Positions 54,572 through 64,000 of a DNA stretch of 64,000 nt are shown here, in pieces. Positions within the stretch are counted from its first letter, which is position 1; the number at the start of each line of letters is the position of its first letter. The translations under genes were made by a program, and so were the position numbers. The stretch covers positions 186,001-250,000 of the forward strand of contig NZ_JAGEVL010000007.1 of assembly GCF_017583065.1 (NCBI RefSeq), in the 5' to 3' direction. This stretch comes from Staphylococcus shinii. Its GTDB lineage: Bacteria > Bacillota > Bacilli > Staphylococcales > Staphylococcaceae. Under the pieces are notes generated by a model, which was given only the letters and a program-made list of their open reading frames with translations, ran no database searches and was not told the origin of the DNA.

Positions 54572-56512
54572 ATGAGTATACACAAAAAGAAATTAACTCT
54601 TTTTGGGTTTTTTATTTTAACGGTGCTAACAGTCACCTTAAAAACATATTTTTCATATTATGTTGATTTTTCTTTAGGTGTTAAAGGATTAGTTCAAAAC
54701 TTAATCTTATTAATGAATCCATACAGTTTAATTGCATTAGTATTGAGTATTTTCTTGTTTTTCAAGGGTAAGAAAGCCTTCTGGTTCATCTTTATTGGTG
54801 GCTTTTTATTAACTTTCTTATTATATGCAAACGTTGTATACTTTAGATTCTTTTCTGACTTTTTAACATTCAGTACATTAAATCAAGTTGGAAATGTTGA
54901 ATCAATGGGTGGTGCTGTAACAGCTTCATTCAAATGGTATGACTTTGTTTACTTCATCGATACTATTGTGTACCTGTTTGTTTTAATATTTAAACAAAAA
55001 TGGTTTGATAAACGTGTATTCAGTAAAAAGTTTGTACCAGTAGTAATGGCTGCATCAGTCGCACTATTCTTTTTAAACTTGGCATTTGCTGAGTCAGATC
55101 GTCCAGAATTACTAACACGTACATTTGACCATAAATATTTAGTTAAATATTTAGGACCGTATAACTTCACTGTATATGACGGTGTTAAAACAGTTCAAAA
55201 CAATCAACAAAAAGCATTGGCTAATGAAGACGATTTAACTAAGGTATTAAATTATACGAAACAAAAACGAACTGAACCGAACAAAGAATATTTCGGCGCA
55301 GCTAAAAAGAAAAATGTTATTAAAATTCATTTGGAAAGTTTCCAAACTTTCTTGATAAATAAAAAAGTAAATGGTGAAGAAGTTACACCATTCTTAAATA
55401 AACTCTCCTCTGGTAATGAAGGATACAGATATTATCCAAACTTCTATCACCAGACTGGACAAGGTAAAACATCAGATTCAGAGTTTACTATGGATAACAG
55501 TTTGTTTGGTCTACCACAAGGGTCAGCTTATTCATTGAAAGGTGATAATACTTACCAATCATTACCTGCAATACTAGATCAACAGCAAGGTTATACATCT
55601 AATGTTATGCATGGTGACTACAAAACATTCTGGAACCGTGACCAAGTGTACAAGCATTTTGGTGTAGATAAATTTTACGATGCAACATATTTCGATATGT
55701 CTGAAGAAAATCTTGAAAACTTAGGTCTTAAAGATAAAGAATTCTTTAAAGAGTCAGCAGATTATTTAGCAAAAGAAAAAGAACCATTTTATAGTCACTT
55801 AATTACATTAACTAACCATTATCCATTTACTGTGAAACCAGAAGATGCATCAATAGACAAACCAAACACAGGGGATTCAACCGTGGATGGTTATGTACAA
55901 ACTGCAAGATATCTTGATGAATCATTAGAAGAGTTTATAAATGAACTGAAGAAAAAAGGGATATATGATGATTCAGTAATAATGATGTACGGTGACCATT
56001 ATGGTATTTCTGAAAACCATAATAAAGCAATGGAAAAATTATTAGGTGAAGAAATTACACCAGCTAAATTCAACGACTTAAACCGTACTGGTTTCTGGTT
56101 GAAGATTCCTGGTAAAGAAGGTACAGTAGATAAAACTTATGCAGGACAAGCCGATGTAATGCCAACATTATTACATTTAATGGGTATTGATACGAAGAAC
56201 TACTTAATGATGGGTACAGATTTATTATCGAAAGATCACGATGATACAGTGCCATTTAGAAATGGTGACTTCGTAACGAAAGATTATAAATATGTTAATG
56301 GTAGAATTTATGATAATAAGAATAATGAACCAATAACAGAAAAACCTAAAGACTTTGATAAGCGTAAACAACAATCTGAGAAAGATTTACAAATGAGTGA
56401 CGATGTCCTCAACGGTGATCTTTTAAGATTCTACGATAATCCTGATTTCGAAAAAGTTAATCCTTCAGATTATGAGTATAAACCAGGTCCAAAAGGACAA
56501 GAGAAAAAATAA
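54572..56512 (+). CDS. ltaS: Lipoteichoic acid synthase LtaS
   Basis: A polyglycerolphosphate lipoteichoic acid synthase of 646 aa. Five membrane segments fill about residues 8-170, then an extracellular alkaline-phosphatase-like domain from about 218 on. Key residues fall at the S. aureus positions: Glu255 (KIHLESFQT), the catalytic Thr300 ([10 protein letters not shown]), Asp and His in [14 protein letters not shown] signal peptidase site A215-L216-A217 before Asn218 would release the active domain. GGGGGATAAGAAC precedes the ATG. It polymerises glycerol phosphate from phosphatidylglycerol onto the glycolipid anchor. Confidence 0.96.
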   Translation: MSIHKKKLTLFGFFILTVLTVTLKTYFSYYVDFSLGVKGLVQNLILLMNPYSLIALVLSIFLFFKGKKAFWFIFIGGFLLTFLLYANVVYFRFFSDFLTFSTLNQVGNVESMGGAVTASFKWYDFVYFIDTIVYLFVLIFKQKWFDKRVFSKKFVPVVMAASVALFFLNLAFAESDRPELLTRTFDHKYLVKYLGPYNFTVYDGVKTVQNNQQKALANEDDLTKVLNYTKQKRTEPNKEYFGAAKKKNVIKIHLESFQTFLINKKVNGEEVTPFLNKLSSGNEGYRYYPNFYHQTGQGKTSDSEFTMDNSLFGLPQGSAYSLKGDNTYQSLPAILDQQQGYTSNVMHGDYKTFWNRDQVYKHFGVDKFYDATYFDMSEENLENLGLKDKEFFKESADYLAKEKEPFYSHLITLTNHYPFTVKPEDASIDKPNTGDSTVDGYVQTARYLDESLEEFINELKKKGIYDDSVIMMYGDHYGISENHNKAMEKLLGEEITPAKFNDLNRTGFWLKIPGKEGTVDKTYAGQADVMPTLLHLMGIDTKNYLMMGTDLLSKDHDDTVPFRNGDFVTKDYKYVNGRIYDNKNNEPITEKPKDFDKRKQQSEKDLQMSDDVLNGDLLRFYDNPDFEKVNPSDYEYKPGPKGQEKK

Positions 56513-56518
56513 ATAAAA

Positions 56519-56556
56519 GTACCGACGATTCTAATATAGAGTCGTCGGTCTTTTTT
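56519..56556 (+). terminator. Terminator after ltaS
   Basis: ACCGACGA pairs with TCGTCGGT around a 13-nt loop (with GAGT/ATTC inner pairs possible), then TTTTTT. Confidence 0.82.
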
Positions 56557-56663
56557 AATTTATAGAGATTTAGTGGTACGACTTGTTTTAATGTAATTAT
56601 AAAGTAAGTGAAACTAATTATGGAGCGTATGTTGCTTATTATGACTGTATGATAAATGTCATT

Positions 56664-56704
56664 AAAAAAACAGCCTAAGACAGTATTGCTTGTCTTTGAC
56701 TGTT
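56664..56704 (-). terminator. Terminator after the ZIP gene
   Basis: On the minus strand, AACAG-AAGACA pairs with TGTCTT-CTGTT (with internal mismatches) and is followed by TTTTTTT. Confidence 0.6.
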
Positions 56705-56770
56705 AAAATCGTGTAACTTTTTTTAATGTCTAATTTTAAAATATAACAACATCAATCATTTGGTTTGCCC

Positions 56771-57589
56771 TTATCCAAGCGCAACATCTAAAATCATCAT
56801 AATAGTGAAACCTAACATGAGACTCATTGTTGCAAGGTCAGTATTATTACTAGCTTGTGAATCAGGAATCAGTTCTTCAACCACTACAAATATCATTGCT
56901 CCTGCAGCAAATGCTAAGGCATAAGGTAACATAGGGGTAACAATCAATACAGCAGCTGCACCAATTGTTGCAAATATAGGTTCGACAATAGCGGACGCTT
57001 GCCCATAGTTAAATGCTTTCCATCTAGAAGCACCAGCCGCTCTTATTGGCATGGATAAAGCTGCGCCTTCAGGAATATTTTGAATACCAATTCCTATAGC
57101 TAAGCCAAGAGCCCCTAAAAATGTAGCTTGCCCATTGCCAGCCACAATGCCGCCAAATGCGACACCTATAGATAAACCTTCTGGGATATTGTGTAGTGTA
57201 ATAGCTAAAACGAGTAACGTATTCTTATTGAGTTTTTTTGTACCTACACCTTCTTGGTATTGGTTTGTATCTTGGGTGTTTGGGTGTATGTGAGGAATAA
57301 CTAAATCTAGTGCACGAATAAATACTCCGCCCAATAGAAAACCGATAGCAGCTGGCAACCATGGTAATGATGTACCTTCACCATAATTAATAGCTGGTTG
57401 TAAGAGTGACCAAAAGCTAGCTGCAATCATTATACCGGCAGCGAAACCTTGCATTGAATTTAAAATCTTATCGTTGACTCTCTTGAAAATAAAAACAGCT
57501 GCAGCTCCTAATGCAGTAAGTAGCCATGTAATAATACCAGCTATTAGTGCTTGGATATAAGGAGGCAAGTTTTGGAAAAATTCCGACAT
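56771..57589 (-). CDS. ZIP-family metal transporter
   Basis: A membrane protein of 272 aa of the GufA/ZupT branch. Eight hydrophobic segments are visible. Segment 4 has the ligand motif HNIPEGLSIGVAFGG, and segment 5 has GIQNIPEGAALSMPI. Such proteins import zinc, iron or manganese by facilitated diffusion. The ATG at 57589 (MSEFFQN) follows GGAGCAATGCTT; an earlier ATG two codons upstream has too short a spacer. It diverges from the ABC-F gene. Confidence 0.88.
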   Translation of the reverse strand: MSEFFQNLPPYIQALIAGIITWLLTALGAAAVFIFKRVNDKILNSMQGFAAGIMIAASFWSLLQPAINYGEGTSLPWLPAAIGFLLGGVFIRALDLVIPHIHPNTQDTNQYQEGVGTKKLNKNTLLVLAITLHNIPEGLSIGVAFGGIVAGNGQATFLGALGLAIGIGIQNIPEGAALSMPIRAAGASRWKAFNYGQASAIVEPIFATIGAAAVLIVTPMLPYALAFAAGAMIFVVVEELIPDSQASNNTDLATMSLMLGFTIMMILDVALG

Positions 57590-57701
57590 AAGCATTGCTC
57601 CTTTGTATCATTTGAGTTCAAAAAGGTGTATAATATGTAGAACTGAAATTAAGTTTAACAGAAATAATTATAATTTTCGATATTAAAAAGGATGTTGGGC
57701 A

Positions 57702-59582
57702 ATGGAAGCGTATAAAATTGAACATTTACATAAATCATATGCCGATAAAACCATTTTTGATAATTTGCAGTTGTCAATTTCTGAAGGTGAAAAAATAGGA
57801 CTTGTAGGTATAAATGGTACGGGCAAAAGTACTTTATTGAAAGTGATTGCAGGATTGGATGAAGACTTTGAAGCAGAAGTATCACATCCAAATGCTTATC
57901 GTATCCGATATTCATCTCAAAAACATGATTTTGATCAAAATATGTCGGTGTTTGAAGCGGTATTAACTTCAGAAACTGAAACGATTAAGGTTATTAGAAC
58001 GTATGAAAATGCTTTGGCTCGATATACAATGACCCAAAGCGATGAAGATTTTCAAAAAATGATGCAAGCTCAAGAAGCTATGGATAATTACCAAGCATGG
58101 GACTATAGTGCTGAAATTAAAACAATTCTTTCTAAATTAGGTATTTATGATATAAACAAAGAAGTAAGTGAACTTTCAGGAGGCCAACAGAAACGTGTTG
58201 GTTTAGCTAAAACACTTATTGAACAACCTGATTTATTACTATTAGACGAGCCAACCAACCATTTAGATTTTGAATCAATTAATTGGCTGATTAACTATGT
58301 GAAACAATATCCACATACAGTATTATTTATTACTCATGATCGTTATTTCCTAAACGAAGTATCTTCTCGCATTATTGAATTAGATAGAGGTAAATTGACT
58401 ACCTATGTAGGAAATTACGAAGATTATATAGCACAACGCGCAGAAAATGAAATTATAGAACAAAAACAACAAGCGAAACAGCAATCCTTATATAAGAAGG
58501 AACTTGAGTGGATGCGTGCTGGAGTTAAAGCACGTACGACTAAACAACAAGCCCGTAAAAATAGATTTAATGAACTAGAACAAGATGTAAAAAATCAACA
58601 TCAACAAGAGAAAGCGTCTTTAAATCTTGCGTATTCAAGATTAGGAAAACAAGTATTCGAATTAGACGGCTTAACGAAACGTATTAACCAAAAAACTTTA
58701 TTTGAAGATATAACTCAAATTATCCAAAGTGGGCAACAAATTGGTATTGTTGGACCTAATGGCGCAGGTAAAACAACGTTACTTAATATCCTAAATGGCG
58801 AAGATAAAGATTTTGAAGGTGAACTTAAAATTGGGCAAACAGTAAAAGTCGCTTACTTTAAACAGACTGAAGAACGTCTGAATCGTGATATAAGAATGAT
58901 AGATTACTTGAGAGAAGAAAGTGAAGTTGCTAAAGAAAAAGATGGTACATCGGTGTCTATCACGCAATTACTCGAAAGGTTTTTATTCCCAAGCGCAACA
59001 CATGGTAAAAAGATTTATAAATTATCTGGTGGAGAGCAAAAAAGATTATATCTTTTAAGGTTATTGGTACACCAACCGAATGTACTTCTTCTAGATGAGC
59101 CAACAAATGATTTAGATACAGAAACACTTACAATTCTTGAAGATTATATTGAAACATTCGGTGGCGCTGTTATCACAGTTAGTCATGATAGATACTTTTT
59201 AAATAAAGTAGCACAAGAGTATTGGTATATTCATGATGGTCAAATGGAACGTATCATAGGTACATTTGAAGACTATGAAGCTTATAAAAAGGAACAGAAT
59301 CAGTTAAAAGAGCAAAATAGTCAGCAGCCTAAAGTTAAACAACAACCGGAAAAGAAAAAAAGAAAAGGTTTATCTTTTAAAGAAAAACAAGAGTATGAAA
59401 TGATTATCGAACGTATTGATACAACTGAAGAAAGATTAGAAGCTATAGAAAAGGAAATGATTGAGGCAACTTCTGATTATGCCAAGATTAAAGAACTAAG
59501 CGAAGAACAACGAAGATTAAATGAGTTGTATGAAGAAGATATTGCAAGATGGAGCGAGCTTGAAGAACAAAAAGAACAATGA
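57702..59582 (+). CDS. ABC-F translation factor (YfmR/Uup-like)
   Basis: A cytosolic twin-ATPase of 626 aa without membrane segments. Domain 1 has Walker A GINGTGKST and signature LSGGQQKRVGLAK; domain 2 has GPNGAGKTT and LSGGEQKRLYLLR. The linker and C-terminal coiled-coil arm (about 530-626, EKKKRKGLSFKEKQEYEMI) match the YfmR/Uup branch, which rescues stalled ribosomes rather than giving antibiotic resistance. AAAGGATGTTGGGCA precedes the ATG. RecQ starts 13 bp past its stop and is likely co-transcribed. Confidence 0.88.
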   Translation: MEAYKIEHLHKSYADKTIFDNLQLSISEGEKIGLVGINGTGKSTLLKVIAGLDEDFEAEVSHPNAYRIRYSSQKHDFDQNMSVFEAVLTSETETIKVIRTYENALARYTMTQSDEDFQKMMQAQEAMDNYQAWDYSAEIKTILSKLGIYDINKEVSELSGGQQKRVGLAKTLIEQPDLLLLDEPTNHLDFESINWLINYVKQYPHTVLFITHDRYFLNEVSSRIIELDRGKLTTYVGNYEDYIAQRAENEIIEQKQQAKQQSLYKKELEWMRAGVKARTTKQQARKNRFNELEQDVKNQHQQEKASLNLAYSRLGKQVFELDGLTKRINQKTLFEDITQIIQSGQQIGIVGPNGAGKTTLLNILNGEDKDFEGELKIGQTVKVAYFKQTEERLNRDIRMIDYLREESEVAKEKDGTSVSITQLLERFLFPSATHGKKIYKLSGGEQKRLYLLRLLVHQPNVLLLDEPTNDLDTETLTILEDYIETFGGAVITVSHDRYFLNKVAQEYWYIHDGQMERIIGTFEDYEAYKKEQNQLKEQNSQQPKVKQQPEKKKRKGLSFKEKQEYEMIIERIDTTEERLEAIEKEMIEATSDYAKIKELSEEQRRLNELYEEDIARWSELEEQKEQ

Positions 59583-59595
59583 GGGATTTTATAAC

Positions 59596-61374
59596 ATGGA
59601 GTCAACTTTATCGCATTATTTTGGCTATGACACATACCGTCCTGGTCAAAAAGAAATCATATCAAGAGTATTAGATCATAAAAATGTGCTCGGCGTTTTA
59701 CCTACCGGTGGGGGAAAATCAATTTGTTATCAAGTACCAGGATTAATGTTGGGTGGCACAACAATTGTGATCAGCCCGTTAATTTCATTGATGAAAGATC
59801 AAGTTGATCAATTAAAAGCGATGGGTATTCGTGCGGCATATTTAAATAGCAGTTTAACGCAAAAACAACAAAAAGAAATTGAAACACAACTAAGAAATGG
59901 TGAAATTCAATTCTTATATGTTGCGCCAGAACGTTTTGATAATGCTTATTTTATTAGCTTATTACAGCAACTATCAATACATTTAGTTGCTTTTGATGAG
60001 GCTCACTGTATTTCTAAATGGGGCCATGATTTTAGACCAAGTTATCAAGATGTAATCCATAAAGTATTTGCATTACCTCAAGACTTTACGATTGTTGCAC
60101 TAACTGCAACTGCGACAATTGAAGTACAAAAAGATATAATGGAACGTTTGAATATAGGGAAAAACGACGAGGTAAAAACGAGTACAAAAAGGCGTAATCT
60201 CGTTTTTCAAGTTAATCCTACGTATCAACGCCAAAAATTTGTTATGGAATATGTAAAAGAACATAAAAATGCAGCAGGCATTATCTACTGTTCTACACGT
60301 AAACAAGTTGAAGAATTGCATGAAGCTTTACAGAGTAATGATATTAACAGCACGATTTATCATGCTGGACTGACAAATAAAGAGCGTGAAGCAGCGCAAA
60401 ATGATTTTGTGTATGATCGTGTACGCGTTGTTGTTGCAACTAACGCTTTTGGTATGGGTATAGATAAATCTAATGTGAGATTCGTTATACATTATAATAT
60501 GCCTGGCGATTTAGAATCATATTATCAAGAAGCAGGACGTGCAGGTCGTGATGGCTTAAACAGTGATTGTATCTTATTATTTAGTGAACGAGATATTGGA
60601 TTACATCAATATTTTATTTCATCGTCAAAAGCAGATGACGACTATAAAGATAAGATGGGAGAAAAATTAACTAAAATGATTCTCTATACTAAAACAAAGA
60701 AATGTTTAGAGGCTACTTTAGTTCATTATTTTGAACCGAATGAAAAACTTGAAGAATGTGAACAATGTAGTAATTGTGTCATCGAAAATAAAACATATAA
60801 TATGACAGATGAAGCGAAGATGATTGTAAGTTGTATTGCACGTATGAAACAAAAAGAGAGCTATAGTGTTATTATACAGGTGTTAAGAGGCGAAGACTCT
60901 GATTATATTCGATATTGTGATTATAACGAATTATCAACACATGGAATTATGAAAAATTACACAACTTCAGAACTTAGTCATCTAATAGATGAATTAAGGT
61001 TTAAAGGATTTTTAAACGAACATGATGAAATTTTAACGTGTGATCAATCTGTTAAGGATTTGCTCGGAGGCCAAGTTGAAATATTTACAACGCCATTCAA
61101 ACGTAAAACAAGAGAAAAAGTAAATATCAATACGGTAGAAGGTGTGGATCGCGCATTATTCGATGAATTAATCGGAGTTCGAAAACAATTAAGTGAAAGC
61201 TTGAGTATTCCACCAGTTAGTATTTTCTCAGATTTTACTCTAGAAGAATTTGCTAAAAGAAAACCGGAAACAAAACAAGAAATGATTTTAATTGAAGGTG
61301 TAGGTAGTTATAAATTAAAACATTATTGTCCGATGTTTTTGGAGAAAATTCAATCATATAAATCTAAAATTTAA
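59596..61374 (+). CDS. recQ: ATP-dependent DNA helicase RecQ
   Basis: A 3'-5' superfamily 2 helicase of 592 aa acting in recombination repair. Walker A is PTGGGKSICYQ and Walker B is DEAHC; the motif VAFDEAHCISKWGHDFRPSY is diagnostic. The RQC zinc domain carries four Cys (KKCLEATLVHYFEP ... ECEQCSNC), and an HRDC domain covers about residues 505-590. I chose ATG at 59596 (MESTLSHYFGYD), behind GAGGGATTTTATAAC. Confidence 0.95.
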   Translation: MESTLSHYFGYDTYRPGQKEIISRVLDHKNVLGVLPTGGGKSICYQVPGLMLGGTTIVISPLISLMKDQVDQLKAMGIRAAYLNSSLTQKQQKEIETQLRNGEIQFLYVAPERFDNAYFISLLQQLSIHLVAFDEAHCISKWGHDFRPSYQDVIHKVFALPQDFTIVALTATATIEVQKDIMERLNIGKNDEVKTSTKRRNLVFQVNPTYQRQKFVMEYVKEHKNAAGIIYCSTRKQVEELHEALQSNDINSTIYHAGLTNKEREAAQNDFVYDRVRVVVATNAFGMGIDKSNVRFVIHYNMPGDLESYYQEAGRAGRDGLNSDCILLFSERDIGLHQYFISSSKADDDYKDKMGEKLTKMILYTKTKKCLEATLVHYFEPNEKLEECEQCSNCVIENKTYNMTDEAKMIVSCIARMKQKESYSVIIQVLRGEDSDYIRYCDYNELSTHGIMKNYTTSELSHLIDELRFKGFLNEHDEILTCDQSVKDLLGGQVEIFTTPFKRKTREKVNINTVEGVDRALFDELIGVRKQLSESLSIPPVSIFSDFTLEEFAKRKPETKQEMILIEGVGSYKLKHYCPMFLEKIQSYKSKI

Positions 61375-61528
61375 CAGAATAAAATAGCTAATCTGTACAA
61401 AAGATTGTAACAAAATAAGTCACTTTTATGTTGTTAAGATGAGCACGCGAGCGCTTAAACTAAAAATGTGATTTGCAAATCTATTTTTTTAAATGAGCTT
61501 TCTTGAAAAGTTAAAGGTGACGACATCT
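61375..61528. other. Intergenic region after recQ
   Basis: No gene visible. It is followed by a candidate promoter TATAAT (61529-61534) and a candidate small RNA ending in a large terminator hairpin at 61680. Confidence 0.3.
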
Positions 61529-61540
61529 TATAATAGAAAA

Positions 61541-61688
61541 TAGGTATTGTCCCTTTACTCACTAGCATAAGTAAATAACTTATAAACTAAAGCGATTGAG
61601 CGAAGTTAATTTGACAATAATTAATATACTATGTAAATTCATGAGCCATAGATATAATTTTATTTCGAATTAACTTCGCTATTTTTTT
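61541..61688 (+). ncRNA. Candidate small RNA between recQ and opuC
   Basis: A perfect TATAAT (61529-61534) is preceded by TTGAAA (61503-61508) with a long 20-bp spacer. Some 65 bp downstream of the -10, AGCGAAGTTAATT (61599-61611) pairs with AATTAACTTCGCT (61668-61680), followed by ATTTTTTT. The transcript would be about 148 nt. Its 5' part contains TTGTCCCTTTAC, with the UCCC motif found in several staphylococcal Rsa RNAs. The alternative is a recQ 3' end with an unusually large terminator loop. Confidence 0.35.
61599..61688 (+). terminator. Terminator with a 13-bp stem and a long loop
   Basis: A perfect 13-bp stem with a 56-nt loop, closed by ATTTTTTT. It ends either the recQ message or the candidate small RNA. 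Confidence 0.6.
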
Positions 61689-61831
61689 AATGATTAGAAC
61701 GGTGACTTGCAAATTAAATACTATGAATAAATTAATTGAATTATACATAAAACCAATACAAATAGGGAATATGTCATTTGATTGAAAAATTATTTTTTGT
61801 TAAATGAATATATGATAATGAAGGTGACAAA

Positions 61832-62794
61832 GTGATAGAATTTAAAAATGTAGTTAAACGCTATGGTGATAAAATAGCTGTTGATGATATTAGTTTTAAT
61901 ATTGGTGAAGGGGAGTTTTTTGTTTTAATCGGTCCGTCAGGGTGTGGCAAGACGACTACGTTAAAAATGATAAATCGATTGATTTCTCTTTCAGAAGGTT
62001 ATATTTATTTTAAAGATAAACCAATAAGTGATTACCAAATATATGAAATGCGTTGGGACATTGGGTATGTCTTACAACAAATCGCGTTATTCCCACATAT
62101 GACTATTAAAGAGAATATCGCACAAGTACCGCAAATGAAAAAATGGCAAGACGGGGACATAGATCAACGTATTGATGAATTAATGGATATGGTAGGACTA
62201 GAACCTGAAATATATAAAGATCGTAAACCAGATGAACTTTCTGGTGGGCAACAACAACGTGTAGGTGTTATTCGTGCATTGGCAGCTGATCCGCCAGTTA
62301 TTTTAATGGATGAACCATATAGCGCTTTGGATCCTATTAGTCGTGAAAAATTACAAGATGATTTAATTGAGCTACAACAAAAAATCAAAAAAACGATTAT
62401 ATTTGTAACTCATGATATTCAAGAAGCTATGAAGATGGGCGACCGTATATGTTTGTTAAATGAGGGTAGGATAGAACAAATAGATACACCAGAGGGTTTC
62501 GTTACAAATCCTAAAAACGATTTTGTTAAACAATTTATGGGTGATAAATTGAAACGTTCAATTAATGAGTTAAAACTTTCCGAATTAATAGATCAATTGC
62601 CTATTCAAGAAGGAGAAATGAAAGAAGATTACCCAATTGTTGATAGTAATTTATATGTTAAAGACGTGTATACAGCTTTGATTGACAGTGAGGCCGTTAT
62701 TATTAATAATCCAGCTACTTCAACACAGCACGTATTGAAAAGACAAGATATTTTTCAAATTTTGTCAGAGCATAAAGGAGGTCACGATGAATGA
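61832..62794 (+). CDS. opuCA: Glycine betaine/choline ABC transporter ATPase (OpuCA-like)
   Basis: An ABC ATPase of 320 aa for compatible-solute uptake. Walker A is GPSGCGKTT, signature LSGGQQQRVGVIR, Walker B VILMDEP. The YVLQQIALFPHMT segment after Walker A is typical of the quaternary amine group. After the ATPase (about residue 235), the tail is a partial CBS region. The start is GTG at 61832 behind GAAGGTGAC. The next gene starts inside its stop (ATGA), so both are coupled. Confidence 0.9.
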   Translation: MIEFKNVVKRYGDKIAVDDISFNIGEGEFFVLIGPSGCGKTTTLKMINRLISLSEGYIYFKDKPISDYQIYEMRWDIGYVLQQIALFPHMTIKENIAQVPQMKKWQDGDIDQRIDELMDMVGLEPEIYKDRKPDELSGGQQQRVGVIRALAADPPVILMDEPYSALDPISREKLQDDLIELQQKIKKTIIFVTHDIQEAMKMGDRICLLNEGRIEQIDTPEGFVTNPKNDFVKQFMGDKLKRSINELKLSELIDQLPIQEGEMKEDYPIVDSNLYVKDVYTALIDSEAVIINNPATSTQHVLKRQDIFQILSEHKGGHDE

Positions 62795-64000
62795 ATACCT
62801 TCATTAATACACTTGTAGAGCGTAGAGGACAATTAATAACAACGATATTTGAACACATACAATTATCTTTTATAGCATTATTGATTGCAGCACTAATTGG
62901 TGTGCCTTTGGGTATATTTTTAACAAAAACGCGTAAACTTTCGGAAATTGTTATGAATATCGCGGCGATACTTCAAACAATCCCTTCACTAGCATTATTA
63001 GGATTAATGATACCGTTGTTTGGTATAGGTAAAGTTCCAGCCGTTATAGCATTAGTCGTATACGCGCTGTTACCAATATTAAGAAATACATATACTGGTA
63101 TTAATGAAGTAGATACATCATTAGTTGAAGCGGCTAAAGGTATCGGTATGAAGCCAGGTAGAAGATTGACTAAAGTAGAATTGCCCATTGCTATGCCAGT
63201 CATTATGGCAGGCATTCGTACGGCAATGGTATTGATTATTGGTACGGCAACGTTAGCTGCACTCATTGGTGCTGGTGGCTTAGGTGATTTAATCTTATTA
63301 GGTATTGATAGAAATGATTCATCTCTTATTTTAATAGGTGCCATTCCAGCAGCGTTATTAGCTATTTTATTTGATTTAGTGTTACGTTTTATGCAAAAGC
63401 TTTCTTATAAAAAACTTTTGGTGTCACTCGGTGCGATTGTCATTGTTTTATTATTAGTAATTATTGCACCGTTACTAGCCCAAAAAGGTGACAAGGTTGT
63501 CTTAGCTGGAAAATTAGGCTCAGAGCCATCTGTGATTACTAATATGTATAAAATATTAATTGAAGAAGACACGGATAATACGGTAGAAGTTAAAGATGGT
63601 ATGGGCAAAACTTCGTTTCTTTTTAATGCGCTAAAATCTGATGACATTGATGGTTATTTAGAATTCACTGGCACTGTATTAGGCGAATTAACTAAAGAAG
63701 ATTTAAAATCTAAGCAAGAAGCAAAAGTATATGACCAAGCGAAAGCTAGTTTAGAAGATAAATACGATATGACTATGCTGAAACCTATGGAATACAATAA
63801 TACTTATGCCTTAGCAGTTAAAAAGGATTTTGCTGAAAAACATAATATCAAAACAATTGGTGATTTGAATAAGGTGAGTGATGAGATTAAACCAGGCTTT
63901 ACATTGGAATTCAATGATCGTGGAGATGGATATCCAGCTGTTAAAAAAGCCTACGATCTAGATGTAGGTGATGTAAAAACGATGGAACCTAAATTACGTT
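62791..64000 (+). CDS. opuCB: OpuC permease fused to substrate-binding domain (partial)
   Basis: The reading frame is open to the window edge, giving at least 403 residues. Residues 1-205 are a membrane permease with about five or six segments and the EAA-like motif LVEAAKGIGMKPGRRLTKVE. After a further segment (LLVSLGAIVIVLLLVIIAPL) it continues as an extracellular substrate-binding protein (KVVLAGKLGSEPSVITNMY), the fused architecture of staphylococcal OpuC-type transporters. The start ATG overlaps the opuCA stop. The C-terminus is missing only because the window ends. Confidence 0.88.
   Translation, partial: MNTFINTLVERRGQLITTIFEHIQLSFIALLIAALIGVPLGIFLTKTRKLSEIVMNIAAILQTIPSLALLGLMIPLFGIGKVPAVIALVVYALLPILRNTYTGINEVDTSLVEAAKGIGMKPGRRLTKVELPIAMPVIMAGIRTAMVLIIGTATLAALIGAGGLGDLILLGIDRNDSSLILIGAIPAALLAILFDLVLRFMQKLSYKKLLVSLGAIVIVLLLVIIAPLLAQKGDKVVLAGKLGSEPSVITNMYKILIEEDTDNTVEVKDGMGKTSFLFNALKSDDIDGYLEFTGTVLGELTKEDLKSKQEAKVYDQAKASLEDKYDMTMLKPMEYNNTYALAVKKDFAEKHNIKTIGDLNKVSDEIKPGFTLEFNDRGDGYPAVKKAYDLDVGDVKTMEPKLR

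Noticed and set aside
62973..63344. A minus-strand frame across the opuC permease
   Set aside because: Shadow of the clear plus-strand permease frame; low-complexity Ile/Pro/Asn composition and no start signal.
1..64000. CRISPR arrays, tRNA or rRNA genes, prophage or defence islands
   Set aside because: No regularly spaced repeats, no cloverleaf-type sequence and no phage or restriction genes were seen in reading both strands.

Overview
The window is about 64 kb of low-GC Firmicutes chromosome, and gene content and order identify it as a Staphylococcus core-genome segment. It carries sarX, mgrA, norA, fruRKA, nagA, an mpfA-type CNNM gene, queCDE, pabABC, ltaS, an ABC-F gene, recQ and opuC in the same relative order that I recall for S. 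aureus around SA0620-SA0678. It is probably not S. aureus. A malate dehydrogenase and a MetE-C-terminal-like gene are present, and the saePQRS locus that sits between the csbB-like gene and queE in S. aureus is missing. The best guess is a coagulase-negative species, possibly of the S. saprophyticus/xylosus group; the species call is inference only.

Layout. Positions 1-5.3 kb hold a secreted LysM-CHAP wall hydrolase with a WalR-type box nearby, a Bax-inhibitor-like membrane protein, and the regulators Rsp-like and SarX. From 5.4 to 18.8 kb lie a YebC-family factor, a DUF985 cupin, a MetE-like enzyme with a CodY-type box, a DUF402 protein with a His-rich tail, LysR and MFS genes, a decayed IS1182-like transposase fragment, two GNAT acetyltransferases, a lipoprotein, and a divergent MocR regulator/LysE exporter pair. 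From 18.9 to 30.1 kb lie a LOG-family gene, a DUF188 gene, an internally duplicated coiled-coil protein, uppP, cydDC, mgrA, a CobW GTPase, an aldo/keto reductase, DedA and mdh. From 30.5 to 36.4 kb lie DUF1361 membrane genes, a PPC-domain protein, norA, a PepSY-like protein, galU and ybaK. From 36.9 to 46.1 kb lie fruRKA behind a cre/operator-rich promoter, nagA, mpfA with an unusual leader, an aldo/keto reductase and csbB. From 46.1 to 53.9 kb lie a GlsB-like stress protein, an unknown membrane protein at the sae position, the preQ1-controlled queCDE operon, pabABC and pxpBC. The last 10 kb holds ltaS, a ZIP transporter, an ABC-F gene, recQ and an opuC-type osmolyte transporter whose second gene runs off the window.

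How the parts fit. Several genes converge on the cell envelope: UppP recycles undecaprenyl carrier, GalU makes UDP-glucose for the lipoteichoic acid anchor, LtaS builds the polymer, CsbB-type enzymes glycosylate envelope polymers, and the LysM-CHAP hydrolase cuts the wall. MgrA and its classical target norA are both here. The fru operon pairs a DeoR regulator with 1-phosphofructokinase and the fructose PTS permease.

The window is mostly ordinary core genome. No CRISPR array, tRNA, rRNA, prophage or defence system was seen. The most unusual structure is the leader of the mpfA-like gene: a four-codon ORF, two interleaved perfect inverted repeats, and a hairpin between the Shine-Dalgarno and a TTG start. 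Other points of interest are a candidate sRNA between recQ and opuC, a recurrent GAGACA/TGTCTC terminator family, and the IS remnant.
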